Notes under the pieces: model-generated
Told to the model about the DNA's origin: nothing
Database searches by the model: none
Seen by the model: only the letters and a program-made list of their open reading frames with translations
Position numbers and translations under genes: made by a program
NCBI RefSeq assembly: GCF_009392895.1
Contig: NZ_CP045488.1
Span: 310,001 to 374,000, forward strand
Source of the DNA: Natronorubrum aibiense
Lineage (GTDB): Archaea; Halobacteriota; Halobacteria; Halobacteriales; Natrialbaceae
Reading direction: 5' to 3'
Length of the DNA stretch: 64,000 nt
Shown: positions 26,178-35,580 of the stretch, in pieces
Layout of the letters: every line of letters starts with the position of its first letter
Numbering within the stretch: position 1 is the first letter of the stretch

Positions 26178-27855
26178 GGGAATCGCCGGCTCGGCCGGCA
26201 TCTGGGTCCTCGGAACGTTCGCAGCGTACCTCCTCGTTCTGCTCGGAATCGGGCTGTACGCGTCCCAACTTATGGACTCAGTCGACGACTACGTCATCGG
26301 TGGCCGAAGCGTCGGCCCCGTCGTTACGGGCTTTTCCGAACGCGCCTCCGAGATGAGCGGGTGGCTCACGCTCGGCGTTCCCAGCGACGCGTTCGGAACG
26401 GGTGTGATGGCCTTCTACAACGGGCTCGGCATGATCCCCGCCGACCTGTTCGCGTGGGCCGGGCTCGCAAAGCGCCTCCGGAAGTACACGGAGATCGTGA
26501 AAGCGGTCACGCTGCCGACCTTCTTCGAGACGCGTCTGCAGGACGACACCGGGCTCGTCAAAGGCGTCTCCGCGTTCGTGTTGATGATCTTCGAGGGCGG
26601 GTACGTGGGTGCCCAGATCGTCGCCGCCGGGACGCTGCTGGAAGTGCTCACCGGCGTCGAGCCGCTGGTCGGAATCCTCGCGGGCGGTGTCATCGTTGTC
26701 GGGTACACCATCCTCGGCGGCTACTTCGCCGTCGCGTGGTCCGACTACTTCCAGGGAGCCATCATCCTGATCGCGTTCATCGTCTTGCCGGTACTTGCGT
26801 TCACCACCTACGGATTTCCGTTCAACGACCTCGCCTCGGTCGGGAGTTCGTACACGAGCGTCACGGCCGGGATGACCGGCTGGGCAGCGATCTTCGGCAT
26901 CATCAGCTATGCTGCTATCGGGCTCGGCATCCCCGGGAACCCGCACGTGATGGTGCGGTTCATGGGGATCGACGAGGTGAAGAACATCCGGCTGGCGGCG
27001 CTGGTCGCCCAACTGTTCATGTTCGTCGCCTACATCGGCGCCGGCTTCGTCGGACTGTACGCGCTGGTCGCCTTCGGCCAGGGCGGCATCGACGACCCGA
27101 ACAACGTCATGCCGATGCTCACGCTCGAGTTCTTCCCCGGAGCTATTGCAGGGATCATCCTCGCAGCGGCCCTCGCCGCAATGATGTCCAGCGCCGACTC
27201 GCAGCTGCTCGTCGCGACCAGCGCAATCGTCGAGGACGTCTATCACGGCTACATCAATCCGAACGCGAGCCAAGAGAAATTGGTTCGGTACTCACAGGCC
27301 GTGACGCTCGGTCTCGGTGCGGCGAGTATCGCCTTCGCCTACCTCGCCAAGGACACCCCGATCTACACGCTCGTCCTCGACTACGCCTGGGGCGGTCTCG
27401 GCGCAGCGATCGGGCCGACGCTGATCGCCGCACTGTGGTGGAAACGCGTCACCGCCGAAGGCTCCGTCGCGAGTATGATCGTCGGAACGACGACGATGAT
27501 CCTGTGGACCCAACTGTCGACCGTCATCGAGGCCGTCGGACTCTCCGGCGCAGTCGAGAGCTCCTCGTTCCTCACCGGTCTCGTCGACGTCTACGGCCTG
27601 TTCCCGGCGTTCGTCCTCTCGACAACGACGCTCATCGCCGTCTCACTTCTCACGCGCCCGCCAGAGGGCGTCGACAACCACTTCGACGTGTTCGACAAAC
27701 CGCTCTCGGCGCTCTCGAGCGCCGAGAGCCAGACGGGAGCACCCGAGTACGTGACCGACGGCGGTCGCGACATCAACCCGAAGGCCGTCACGGAGACCGA
27801 CAACATTCGCGCCCACGTCGCTGCCAGCGACTACTGGCAGGAGGGCGACGAGTAG
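26167..27855 (+). CDS. Sodium:solute symporter (SSS/PutP-like)
   Basis: This 562-residue protein has about thirteen membrane segments. It has the SSS features DDYVIGGRSVGPVVTGFSE, SEMSGWLTLGVPSDAFGTG, GYTILGGYFAVAWSDYFQG and AAALAAMMSSADSQLLVATS. The PutP-like architecture suggests proline or another organic solute, but the substrate cannot be assigned. The start overlaps the 48-residue gene, and its stop is immediately followed by the ATG of a third gene in the operon. Confidence 0.92.
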   Translation: MASEGIAGSAGIWVLGTFAAYLLVLLGIGLYASQLMDSVDDYVIGGRSVGPVVTGFSERASEMSGWLTLGVPSDAFGTGVMAFYNGLGMIPADLFAWAGLAKRLRKYTEIVKAVTLPTFFETRLQDDTGLVKGVSAFVLMIFEGGYVGAQIVAAGTLLEVLTGVEPLVGILAGGVIVVGYTILGGYFAVAWSDYFQGAIILIAFIVLPVLAFTTYGFPFNDLASVGSSYTSVTAGMTGWAAIFGIISYAAIGLGIPGNPHVMVRFMGIDEVKNIRLAALVAQLFMFVAYIGAGFVGLYALVAFGQGGIDDPNNVMPMLTLEFFPGAIAGIILAAALAAMMSSADSQLLVATSAIVEDVYHGYINPNASQEKLVRYSQAVTLGLGAASIAFAYLAKDTPIYTLVLDYAWGGLGAAIGPTLIAALWWKRVTAEGSVASMIVGTTTMILWTQLSTVIEAVGLSGAVESSSFLTGLVDVYGLFPAFVLSTTTLIAVSLLTRPPEGVDNHFDVFDKPLSALSSAESQTGAPEYVTDGGRDINPKAVTETDNIRAHVAASDYWQEGDE

Positions 27856-28374
27856 ATGAGCGAGAGTGACGGCCACCGACGCCGGATCGGCTCCACGGAC
27901 CTCGAGAGCGGCCACTGCGAGCGTACGGCCCTGTCTGTCATCACCCCGTCGGTGGAACGCGACGACGTCGACTCGAACGGCCGCGTCGGGGCCGTCGCGT
28001 ATCCCTATCGCGTCTACGATGCGACCGCGACCGTCGAGCGGCCGCTGATCGCGGACCGCGACATCTCGTACGTCGTCACCGTCGATCGATCGCGCCGGCT
28101 CGCGGTCCGGGCCGACACGGTCCCGGAGACGACGACGCGAACGCTAGACGACGTCCTCGTCATCCCGTCGGAACTCTCCGACGTAGAGACCCGCGAAAAG
28201 GCCGAGGACGCCGTGTTTACCTGGACGCTGCGAACGGTCGCCGTCAGCTCCACACCGGCAGTGTCCTTAGAACGGGCTGTCGACGCCTACAAACTGTTCT
28301 GGATCGCGTCCCGATCGGACGGCGACGTCATCGTCGACAGCGTCCGCGGAACCGAGTCGCCGCTGGCAGACTGA
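27856..28374 (+). CDS. Hypothetical protein co-transcribed with the symporter
   Basis: This 172-residue soluble acidic protein starts directly at the symporter stop. It contains VAYPYRVYDATATVERPLIA and RRLAVRADTVPETTTRTLDD, with no membrane segment, cysteine or nucleotide motif. Its tight linkage to the symporter suggests a related role, perhaps regulatory. I do not recognise the family. Confidence 0.75.
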   Translation: MSESDGHRRRIGSTDLESGHCERTALSVITPSVERDDVDSNGRVGAVAYPYRVYDATATVERPLIADRDISYVVTVDRSRRLAVRADTVPETTTRTLDDVLVIPSELSDVETREKAEDAVFTWTLRTVAVSSTPAVSLERAVDAYKLFWIASRSDGDVIVDSVRGTESPLAD

Positions 28375-28550
28375 CGCGACTCGAGCGACGAGTTGCGTCC
28401 CTCGGAACTCCCGACACGCCGCAGAACCGATCAATAATCCATCTCACGGCATGCTCGAGGGAGAACGCGTGAACACTACCCGTTCGTCGTTCCGTTCGAT
28501 TCGTGCCGGAACAGCGCACCGGCTCACGAGTTTGTTCGTCGCAGAAAGCA

Positions 28551-28624
28551 AGCCGGTGGAGGGATTTGAACCCTCGACCTAATCCTTACGAAGGATTCGC
28601 TCTGCCAGTCTGAGCTACACCGGC
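28551..28624 (-). tRNA. tRNA-Thr (CGT anticodon)
   Basis: On the reverse strand a 74-base cloverleaf runs from 28624 to 28551. The acceptor stem pairs GCCGGTG with CACCGGC, with T as discriminator base. The D arm contains GTAGCTCAGACTGGCAGAGC. The anticodon stem pairs AATCC with GGATT around loop TTCGTAA (anticodon CGT), and the T arm reads GAGGGTTCAAATCCCTC. It reads ACG codons. No intron is present and CCA is not encoded. Confidence 0.95.
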
Positions 28625-28734
28625 ACACCATCGGTCTATCACTGTCCGATGCGAGTGCATTCATTCGTAGGGTCGATACCAGTCATAAGGATTGCGAATC
28701 GCCGTGGTTGTGCGATTGGGTCCCGTGGCCGTCC

Positions 28735-29715
28735 TTATCGCTCGAGTCGGACATCCAGACAGACGTTGAGCTCGTGTGGTGCGTACGAACGGACCGTATG
28801 CCGGGTTTCGACGCTGACCTCGTACTCGGGTTCGGCGACCGCACGGATCGCGCGCTCGCCGGGACCGAAGGGGTCGTCTTCGTGCTGGATGTCGTAGTAG
28901 TGAATCACGCAGTCATCGCCCGCGAGGGTGGCTGCGGTCTCGAGGAACTCGTCGGCGCTGTGAGGGAGGTTCATCACGAGGCGGTCGGCCCACCCCTCGT
29001 ACTCGGCGGCGACCTCGCGGACGTCCGCACAGATCGCCGTTACCCGCTCTTCGACGCCGTTCCGGCGGGCGTTCTCGCGCAGATACTCGATCGCGTCTTC
29101 GTTGACGTCGACGCCGACACATTCTGCGCCGCGTTTCGCGAAGGGAATCACGAACGGACCGACGCCGGCGAACATGTCGAAGGCCTGTTCACCCTCGCTC
29201 ACCTGCTCGGCGACTCGATGGCGCTCGGTCGCGAGCCGCGGCGAAAAGTAGACTTCGGCGAGGTCCAGTGCGAACTCACAGCCGTACTCGCGGTGGACGA
29301 CCTCGGTATCCTCGCCCGCGAGCAGGTCCCAGTCGCGCACCCGCGTCTCGCCTTTGACCTTCGATTGCTTGTTCAACACCGTGTCAACGGGTAGATCCGA
29401 CTCGAGGACGGCGTCGGCGATCCCGCGGGCACGCTCGTCGTCGTCCTCGTCGAGCAAGACGGCCTTGCCGAGTCGCTCGTAAGAGGGGTCGAACCCGAGC
29501 ACGTCGGCGGGCGTCGTCTGCGTCTCGCGCTCGGGGACGGTCATCGAGACCAACTCGAGCGAATCGGGCACCGCGTCGGGGTCGGTAACCGGTACGTAGA
29601 GGCACCCATCCTCGACGGTCAGTTCGTACTCGTCGTCGATCAGGTCCGCGTCCGCCAGTTCGCGACGCGTCTGCTCCCCCTCCTCGAGCGAAACGCGGAC
29701 ACACGGCACTTCCAT
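28735..29715 (-). CDS. trm5: tRNA (guanine-N1)-methyltransferase, Trm5 family
   Basis: This 326-residue protein resembles archaeal Trm5, which makes m1G37 in tRNA. The C-terminal methyltransferase domain has FDMFAGVGPFVIPFAKRGAE for SAM binding, ECVGVDVNEDAIEYLREN, and the catalytic NLPHSADEF. Upstream are VLNKQSKVKGETRVRDWDLL and YGCEFALDLAEVYFSPRLA, both Trm5 family marks. The ATG at 29715 (MEVPCVRVSLEEGE) is preferred to the much longer open frame, which overlaps the divergent Rieske gene. Confidence 0.92.
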   Translation of the reverse strand: MEVPCVRVSLEEGEQTRRELADADLIDDEYELTVEDGCLYVPVTDPDAVPDSLELVSMTVPERETQTTPADVLGFDPSYERLGKAVLLDEDDDERARGIADAVLESDLPVDTVLNKQSKVKGETRVRDWDLLAGEDTEVVHREYGCEFALDLAEVYFSPRLATERHRVAEQVSEGEQAFDMFAGVGPFVIPFAKRGAECVGVDVNEDAIEYLRENARRNGVEERVTAICADVREVAAEYEGWADRLVMNLPHSADEFLETAATLAGDDCVIHYYDIQHEDDPFGPGERAIRAVAEPEYEVSVETRHTVRSYAPHELNVCLDVRLER

Positions 29716-29829
29716 ACCCCCGAAAAGCCGGTCGTCCGCCGTAACGGTGACGTTTCGCGGCGGCCGTGAGGACGGCCTCGAGCCACCGAGCCGGTAAACG
29801 GTTTTCAGACTGGCAATGCTAGCGATCCT

Positions 29830-30282
29830 ATGCAGGAACTCACGACCGTGGAAACGGTCCACGAGGAGGGCTCGTGGCTGTTCACGGTTCGAAATCAGTA
29901 CGGCGAGCAGGAGGAGGTCATCCTCGTCCCCTGCGACGACGCTACCGAGCAGGGCTCGACGAGCAGTCGGCCTGCGGCCGACGACGGCGTCGCGGCGTGG
30001 ATCAACCGCTGTACGCACGAAGCACAGCGATTCGATACGGGACGGGGCGTCCCGATGCGCGACGGCCAGCTCATCTGTCCCCGACACGGGTCGATGTTCG
30101 ACGCGTGTTCGGGCCACTGCGACAACGGCGACGCCGCCGGGACGACACTCCCCTCGGTCGACATCACCGTCAGCGCCGACAACACCGTGTATCTCACCGA
30201 CGACGACACGACGTTCCTCCACGAGGGTAGCAGCGACGGGGACGACGACGGCCCCGACTCGACCTCACACATCTCGTTGTGA
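29830..30282 (+). CDS. Rieske [2Fe-2S] domain protein
   Basis: This 150-residue protein is a soluble Rieske domain. The ligands are CTHEAQRFD (Cys and His) and LICPRHGSMFDACSGHC (Cys and His) near residues 60-98. No signal peptide or membrane helix is present, so it is a cytoplasmic ferredoxin-like electron carrier rather than a bc1-type subunit. The partner oxygenase or reductase is not in the neighbourhood. The C-terminal 25 residues are acidic. Confidence 0.9.
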   Translation: MQELTTVETVHEEGSWLFTVRNQYGEQEEVILVPCDDATEQGSTSSRPAADDGVAAWINRCTHEAQRFDTGRGVPMRDGQLICPRHGSMFDACSGHCDNGDAAGTTLPSVDITVSADNTVYLTDDDTTFLHEGSSDGDDDGPDSTSHISL

Positions 30283-30306
30283 GCGCCCGCGACGGCCGAC
30301 TCGAAA

Positions 30307-30314
30307 GGTTATAG
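30307..30314 (+). promoter_or_regulatory. TATA-like box of dphB
   Basis: Ggttatag is centred about 27 bases before the dphB ATG at 30338, fitting a leaderless transcript. Confidence 0.45.
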
Positions 30315-30337
30315 CGGGTTTGTCGACTAGCGGCGCT

Positions 30338-31150
30338 ATGCTCACCTTCATCGGTCTCGGGCTCTACGACGAACGTTCGATCACCGTCGAGGGCCAAGAG
30401 GCGCTTCGCGACGCCGACCGAGTCTACGCCGAGTTCTACACCAGCAAACTGATCGGCACGACCGTCGCGGACCTCGAGTCCCACCACGACGTCGACATCG
30501 AGGTTCGCGACCGCGCGGGCGTCGAACAACACCCCGACGACATCCTCGACGCCGCCGAAACCGAGGACGTCGCCTTCCTCACCGCGGGCGATACGATGAT
30601 CTCGACGACCCACGTTGACCTGCGTTTGCGCGCTCACGACCGGGGCATCGAGACGCGGGTGATCCACGGCGTGACCGCCCAGACAGCCACGAGCGCACTG
30701 ACCGGCCTCCAGAACTACCGCTTCGGGAAGGCGACGACGTTGCCGTTTCCCTACGCCCACGGCGCTGACGGGCTTCCCGCGAGCGTGACGAGAACGATCG
30801 ACGACAACCGCGAGGACGGCCTGCACACCGTCGTCTACCTCGACATCAAAGTCGACAACGAAGCCGCGACGAACCGTCTCGAGGGCGACGAGACGATCGA
30901 GGAGTACATGACTGCCGACGTGGCCGCGGCACTGCTCGCCGAGGAGTATCCCGACCTCGTCGGCGTCGTCGTCGCCCGCGCGGGCAGTCCGGACCCGCTC
31001 GTCGACGCCGATACGATGGCCGCCCTCGCAGACCGCGAGTTCGGCGACCCGCTGCACCTGCTCGTGATCCCTGGCGACTGTCACCTGCTCGAGGCCGACG
31101 CGCTGGTCGAACTCGCCGGCGTCGATCGGGCCGATCTCGACGTCGTTTGA
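30338..31150 (+). CDS. dphB: Diphthine synthase
   Basis: This 270-residue SAM methyltransferase starts MLTFIGLGLYDERSITVEG and contains VAFLTAGDTMISTTHVDLRL, VIHGVTAQTATSALTGLQNY and DPLHLLVIPGDCHLLEADAL. These match DphB/Dph5, which methylates the histidine-derived precursor on elongation factor 2 during diphthamide synthesis. The length is normal for archaea. Confidence 0.96.
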   Translation: MLTFIGLGLYDERSITVEGQEALRDADRVYAEFYTSKLIGTTVADLESHHDVDIEVRDRAGVEQHPDDILDAAETEDVAFLTAGDTMISTTHVDLRLRAHDRGIETRVIHGVTAQTATSALTGLQNYRFGKATTLPFPYAHGADGLPASVTRTIDDNREDGLHTVVYLDIKVDNEAATNRLEGDETIEEYMTADVAAALLAEEYPDLVGVVVARAGSPDPLVDADTMAALADREFGDPLHLLVIPGDCHLLEADALVELAGVDRADLDVV

Positions 31151-31368
31151 GACGATCAGCGGCCCGTATGAAGCGTTTGAAACGGAACTGAACGCCGCTC
31201 GAGTCCGGTTCTGGATCGCGTTCTAAAACCGCTAGAAACGGCCTGAAATACGTCTTAACAAGTTGATAAACGGTTTCGATCGGATGCGATTCTGGATTGC
31301 ATCAGCGGCGGGTCGTTTAACAGCTCTATTAACAAGTACTCTGGCTGGCACGTCTCTGGTAACGACAG

Positions 31369-33279
31369 ATGAACGACGAACGCAACTCGAGCGACGGGCG
31401 CTCTCGACGGTGGCTGTTGACCACTGCCGGAGCGACGTCGGCTGCGCTGGCAGGCTGTACGGATTTCCTCTCGGAGGCGGACTCCGTGGCGGATGGAGTC
31501 TCCTCACAGGGCGGTGACGACGAGAGCGGCGCTGGCGCCGCCAGCGGTTCGATCCGCTGGCCCGCGATCGACGAGGGCGAATCGCTCTCCGACTTCGAGG
31601 ATCTCAACGAGTGGAACGCGTGGAAGACCGACCTCTCAGCCGCGCCCGACGAGGCGCGGATCGGTACCCAGGCAGCCGTCATGGAGAGCGACGAGCGGGA
31701 GGCCAGTATCAACCTCCGCTTCCCCGACGGGCTCGACCTCCGCGAGTGGGATACCTCCCTCGCCGTCAAGCCGGAAGCGGCGAACAAGATCGTCGTCGAG
31801 TTCCTCGCGCCGGATCGAGACGCGCGGCTCAACACCGTCCGGACGATTCCCGACGAGTTCGACGGCTGGTTCCGCCTCGACTGTGGCTACGAGCACAAGC
31901 CGGAGGGCGAGCCGGATCTGTCGAACGTCACCCGAATCAACATCGTGGCAGTAGGACCGGGAGACGGGAAAACGAGAATGCTCGTCGACGACCTCCGTCG
32001 AACCAAGGGAGCCGACAACGGCAAAGCGATCCTGGCGTTCTACGGCGGCCACGACTCCCACTACGACATCGCCGCGGAGATGCTCGAGGAGCGCGGCTGG
32101 GCGGCTGCGGTTCCGGTCAGCCCTGACCGAATCGGCGATCAGGGCCGGATGGGGCGGGCCGAACTTAGCGAACTCCAAGGTCGTGGCTGGGACGTCTGCT
32201 CGTACCCACGAGTGTCGATGGCGCTCCCGGAGATGCCCGAAAGCCGACAGCGACAGGTCCTCGAGACCAACCGCGATATGCTCAAATCGGAGGGGTTCGA
32301 AGACGGTTCGCGGCATCTGTTCATCCCCGATGACCGGATGGATGCGACGACCAACGAGCTCATCAGAGACGTCTACGACTCGGCGTTCCTCTTTGGCTCC
32401 TGTACGTCCGGCATCCCCCCGACCGGGATGCACACGATCCCGCTGATCTGGGGGCCTGCGCTTCACAACGGCGTACGTCGCCACATCAACCTCGCCGATC
32501 AGTATCAGGTCCTCACCGTACTTCGAATCCCGCGAATCGTCGACGAAGAGGACGTCCACCCCGACGCGAACAAGATGTCACTCGACGACTTCGAACACCT
32601 GCTCAACCACATCGAGCACCGCGGACTCGACGTCATCACGCCGTCGGATCTCGTCGACGGGACGTTCGAGTCCGACGACGAAGACGACGAGGTCGTCGAC
32701 GACGGTCGACCGACAGGGACGATCATCGAAGCGGGCCAGTCCTACGCGTTCGAAGGGTCGGAGTCATCCGAATCACTGACCATCGACCTCGACGAGGGCG
32801 TTCTCAGCGCGAGTTTCTCCCACAAGGGCGACGGCGACTTTACCGTCGAACTGATGCCAACGGGCGACGGTCGCGACGACTCGCTGGTAACCACTTCCGG
32901 AATCACCGCCGGCGAGTCGATCGCCGCGGTCGAAAGCGGAACGTATCGACTCGAGGTCGACGCCGACGGCACGTGGTCGATCGACCTCTTCCAGCCGGAG
33001 GTTCACGCCGACGACCTCGACTCGCTCCCGGTCGAGGCAAGCGGCTCGGGATCGGGCTTCGTCGGGCCGATCTGGACCGACACCGACGTCAGACTCGAGG
33101 TGTCCCACGACGGCGACGGTGACTTCGTCGTCGACGGCTACGGTGCCGACGGCAGCAAAGAATCGATCGTCAACAAGACCGGCACGTTCGACAACTCGCG
33201 ATCGTACCGCGCCGGCGGGGCCGTCTGGATCAACGTCGAGGCCAGCGGCGACTGGACGCTCGAGGTCACCGACTCGTAG
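31369..33279 (+). CDS. Tat lipoprotein with polysaccharide-deacetylase fold, catalytic motifs missing
   Basis: This 636-residue exported protein has a Tat-type signal (RSRRWLLTTAGATSAALAGC, lipobox Cys30). A beta domain resembling carbohydrate-binding modules covers about residues 60-205. A polysaccharide deacetylase-like barrel covers about 218-425, and two further beta modules lie at about 455-545 and 550-636. The NodB catalytic motifs are absent: where TFDDG is expected the protein reads AFYGGHDSHYDIA (223-235), and where SHTxxH is expected it reads CSYPRVSMA (277-285). It may bind surface polysaccharide without deacetylating it. The 218 bases upstream are AT-rich and contain TTAACAAGT twice (31255-31263 and 31329-31337). 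Confidence 0.82.
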   Translation: MNDERNSSDGRSRRWLLTTAGATSAALAGCTDFLSEADSVADGVSSQGGDDESGAGAASGSIRWPAIDEGESLSDFEDLNEWNAWKTDLSAAPDEARIGTQAAVMESDEREASINLRFPDGLDLREWDTSLAVKPEAANKIVVEFLAPDRDARLNTVRTIPDEFDGWFRLDCGYEHKPEGEPDLSNVTRINIVAVGPGDGKTRMLVDDLRRTKGADNGKAILAFYGGHDSHYDIAAEMLEERGWAAAVPVSPDRIGDQGRMGRAELSELQGRGWDVCSYPRVSMALPEMPESRQRQVLETNRDMLKSEGFEDGSRHLFIPDDRMDATTNELIRDVYDSAFLFGSCTSGIPPTGMHTIPLIWGPALHNGVRRHINLADQYQVLTVLRIPRIVDEEDVHPDANKMSLDDFEHLLNHIEHRGLDVITPSDLVDGTFESDDEDDEVVDDGRPTGTIIEAGQSYAFEGSESSESLTIDLDEGVLSASFSHKGDGDFTVELMPTGDGRDDSLVTTSGITAGESIAAVESGTYRLEVDADGTWSIDLFQPEVHADDLDSLPVEASGSGSGFVGPIWTDTDVRLEVSHDGDGDFVVDGYGADGSKESIVNKTGTFDNSRSYRAGGAVWINVEASGDWTLEVTDS

Positions 33280-33327
33280 ACAGTCGTCGCTTCGATTCTA
33301 TTCTGCGTCCCGTCTCGAGCGAACCGC

Positions 33328-34413
33328 TCACCCCTCGAGAACCGTCTCGAGGCGATCCAAAAATTCGCCGGGCACCTCGAGGTGTGGCGTGTGGCCGGTG
33401 TTGCCGAAGACGACCTCCTCGAACTGGCCGCCGGCGTCGGCGTAGGACTCGAGGACGGCTCGCGTCTGGTCGACCATCGGCTGAGGCGGGAAGATGTCCT
33501 CGCCGGGCCAGTCCGGCATCGCACCCATCTCACCGAGCGTGCCGGCGTCGAACAGCGACTCGTTGGAGACGATCTGATCCGACGCGCCGCGGATCCAGGT
33601 GATCGGTGGTTTCTGATCGGGGTCGATTTCGGTGATCGACTCGAGCGAGCAGTACTTCGGCGAAACCGCGTTGTTGACGCCAGTCTCGCCCGGCGCAACC
33701 CCGGGCCAGTTCTCACTCGGCGTCGCGTCGCCCGGATAGTTCTCGTCGCCAGTGGCCGTATCGAGCATGCCGGTCAGGTACGATTCTTCTCGCTCTGGAT
33801 CGAACTCGTGGGTCGGATTGACGTAGTACGTTCGCAACACTTTCCGCGGCGACGACTCCCCACCCTCGCTGCGGTCGCGATCCGCGAGGCCGGCGACGAA
33901 CTCGTCGTTGCCGAGGCCGCCGCCGGAGCCCGCGTAGTCGTCGAAACAAGGCGTTCCCTCGAGGTCTTTCGTCCCACCGAAGCCGTAGGGCGAAAGCGGG
34001 TTGATGAGGACGAGCGAGTCGATGGCGTCGGGGTTGTCGATCGTATACCGCATCGCGACCCCGCCGCCGTTCGACCAGCCGACGAGCGTCAGGGGCGGGT
34101 CGGGCTCAAGGTCGGCGAGCAGCGCCCGGAGGTCGCCCTCGAAATCGCCGAGCCCGTTCGTCGCATCGACGGCTTTCGGCTCCGAATCGCCGTACCCCCG
34201 CAGATCGGGGGCGATCGCCCGATACCGGGGCGGCAGGTCCGCTATAACGTCCTCGAAAAACCGGGAAGAGGAGACGTTGCCGTGGAGGAATACGACGGTG
34301 CCGTCGGTGCCGACTGTCTCGCTTCGTCCGCCCGATTCGAGGACGTGCGTCTCGAGGCGGTCGGTGTCGATGAGACGTGAGCGGACGCCGGCGAGGGTGT
34401 CGTCTCGAGTCAT
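33328..34413 (-). CDS. Alpha/beta hydrolase
   Basis: This 361-residue protein has the alpha/beta hydrolase order: oxyanion loop VVFLHGNVSSSRFFED, APDLRGYGDSEPKAVDATNG, the nucleophile elbow LVGWSNGGGVAMRY (catalytic Ser), a lid region with many acidic residues, IRGASDQIVSNESLFD and finally NTGHTPHLEVPGEF with the catalytic His. It has no signal peptide. It lies after leuB on the same strand, with 116 bases between, so it is probably separate from the leucine genes. Substrate unknown; epoxide or haloalkane hydrolase-like relatives exist. Confidence 0.9.
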   Translation of the reverse strand: MTRDDTLAGVRSRLIDTDRLETHVLESGGRSETVGTDGTVVFLHGNVSSSRFFEDVIADLPPRYRAIAPDLRGYGDSEPKAVDATNGLGDFEGDLRALLADLEPDPPLTLVGWSNGGGVAMRYTIDNPDAIDSLVLINPLSPYGFGGTKDLEGTPCFDDYAGSGGGLGNDEFVAGLADRDRSEGGESSPRKVLRTYYVNPTHEFDPEREESYLTGMLDTATGDENYPGDATPSENWPGVAPGETGVNNAVSPKYCSLESITEIDPDQKPPITWIRGASDQIVSNESLFDAGTLGEMGAMPDWPGEDIFPPQPMVDQTRAVLESYADAGGQFEEVVFGNTGHTPHLEVPGEFLDRLETVLEG

Positions 34414-34529
34414 GGACGGGCGCTACCACGTGACCCGTTATAACGGTAAGCCAACTGATGGTCGAAAGAGCAGGATTGTTCAAAAACCACTGCGGCGACG
34501 GTCGATTCGGACCGTGGCGACGTGGTGTC

Positions 34530-35510
34530 CTACAGGCGGTCGATGACCGCTTCGGTCACGTCCTCAGTCGACGCGTCGCCGCCCAGATCCGGCGTTCGCG
34601 GACCCTCCTCGAGTGTCGCCTCGACGGCCTCGTTGATGGCGTCGGCCTCTTCGTCGTAGCCGAGATACTCGACCAGCATCGCGGCGGAAATGATCGCCGC
34701 AGCCGGATTCGCGACGCCTTCGCCGGCGATGTCGGGTGCGGTGCCGTGGACGGGCTCGAACAGCGCGCGCTCGGTGCCGACGTTGGCGCTGGGCAAAAGC
34801 CCGAGCCCGCCGACGAGGCCGGCTGCGAGGTCCGAGAGGACGTCGCCCGCGAGGTTCGGACAGACGACGACGTCGAACTGCTCGGGGTCGAGACAGACGT
34901 GCGTCGCGAAGGCGTCCATCAGCACTTCGTCAGTCTCGACGCCGTGCTCGTCGGCGACCTCGGCGACGGTGTCGCGGAACAAGCCGTCGGTCTCGCGCAT
35001 GACGTTTGCCTTGTGGACGATGGTGAAGCCGTCGTGGTCGTCGGTGTCGACGTAATCGCAGGCGAACTCGGCGAGCTCTCTCGAGGCGGACTCGGTGACG
35101 ACGCGGGTCAGCGTCGAGACGTCGTTGGTCAGGCGGTCCTCGTGGCCCGAGTAGACGCCTTCCGTGTTCTCTCGCAGGAAGACCAGATCCGTCTCGGGGC
35201 GGACGGCGTCGATGCCGGGGTACGCCTTCGCGGGGCGGATGTTGACGAACGAGCCGACTGCATCTCGGAGCGGCAGGATGACGTCGGCTGCCGTCTCGCC
35301 GGCCGCACCGAACAGCGTCGCGTCAGCTGACGCCGCCAGCTCGTAGGTCTCCTCGGGCAGCGCCTCACCGGTTTCCGCTTTCACTGCGTCGCCTGCGTCG
35401 GCTTCGACGAACTCGAAGTCGATATCGAGCGCCTCGAGGACCTCAATCGCGGCTGGTGTGACTTCCTGTCCGATTCCGTCGCCAGGGATGACGGCGATTT
35501 CGTGAGTCAT
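34530..35510 (-). CDS. leuB: 3-isopropylmalate dehydrogenase
   Basis: This 326-residue enzyme carries out the third step of leucine synthesis, oxidative decarboxylation of 3-isopropylmalate with NAD+. Motifs are [66 protein letters not shown] and [20 protein letters not shown]. Relatives such as isocitrate and homoisocitrate dehydrogenases share the fold, but the operon supports LeuB. It is separated from leuCD by two membrane-protein genes. Confidence 0.95.
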   Translation of the reverse strand: MTHEIAVIPGDGIGQEVTPAAIEVLEALDIDFEFVEADAGDAVKAETGEALPEETYELAASADATLFGAAGETAADVILPLRDAVGSFVNIRPAKAYPGIDAVRPETDLVFLRENTEGVYSGHEDRLTNDVSTLTRVVTESASRELAEFACDYVDTDDHDGFTIVHKANVMRETDGLFRDTVAEVADEHGVETDEVLMDAFATHVCLDPEQFDVVVCPNLAGDVLSDLAAGLVGGLGLLPSANVGTERALFEPVHGTAPDIAGEGVANPAAAIISAAMLVEYLGYDEEADAINEAVEATLEEGPRTPDLGGDASTEDVTEAVIDRL

Positions 35511-35580
35511 GTCTGCATCTCTCTGGGGGTGAGAAAAGAGGGTATCGATACTGGCGACGCTGACCGACGCAACTCGGTGC

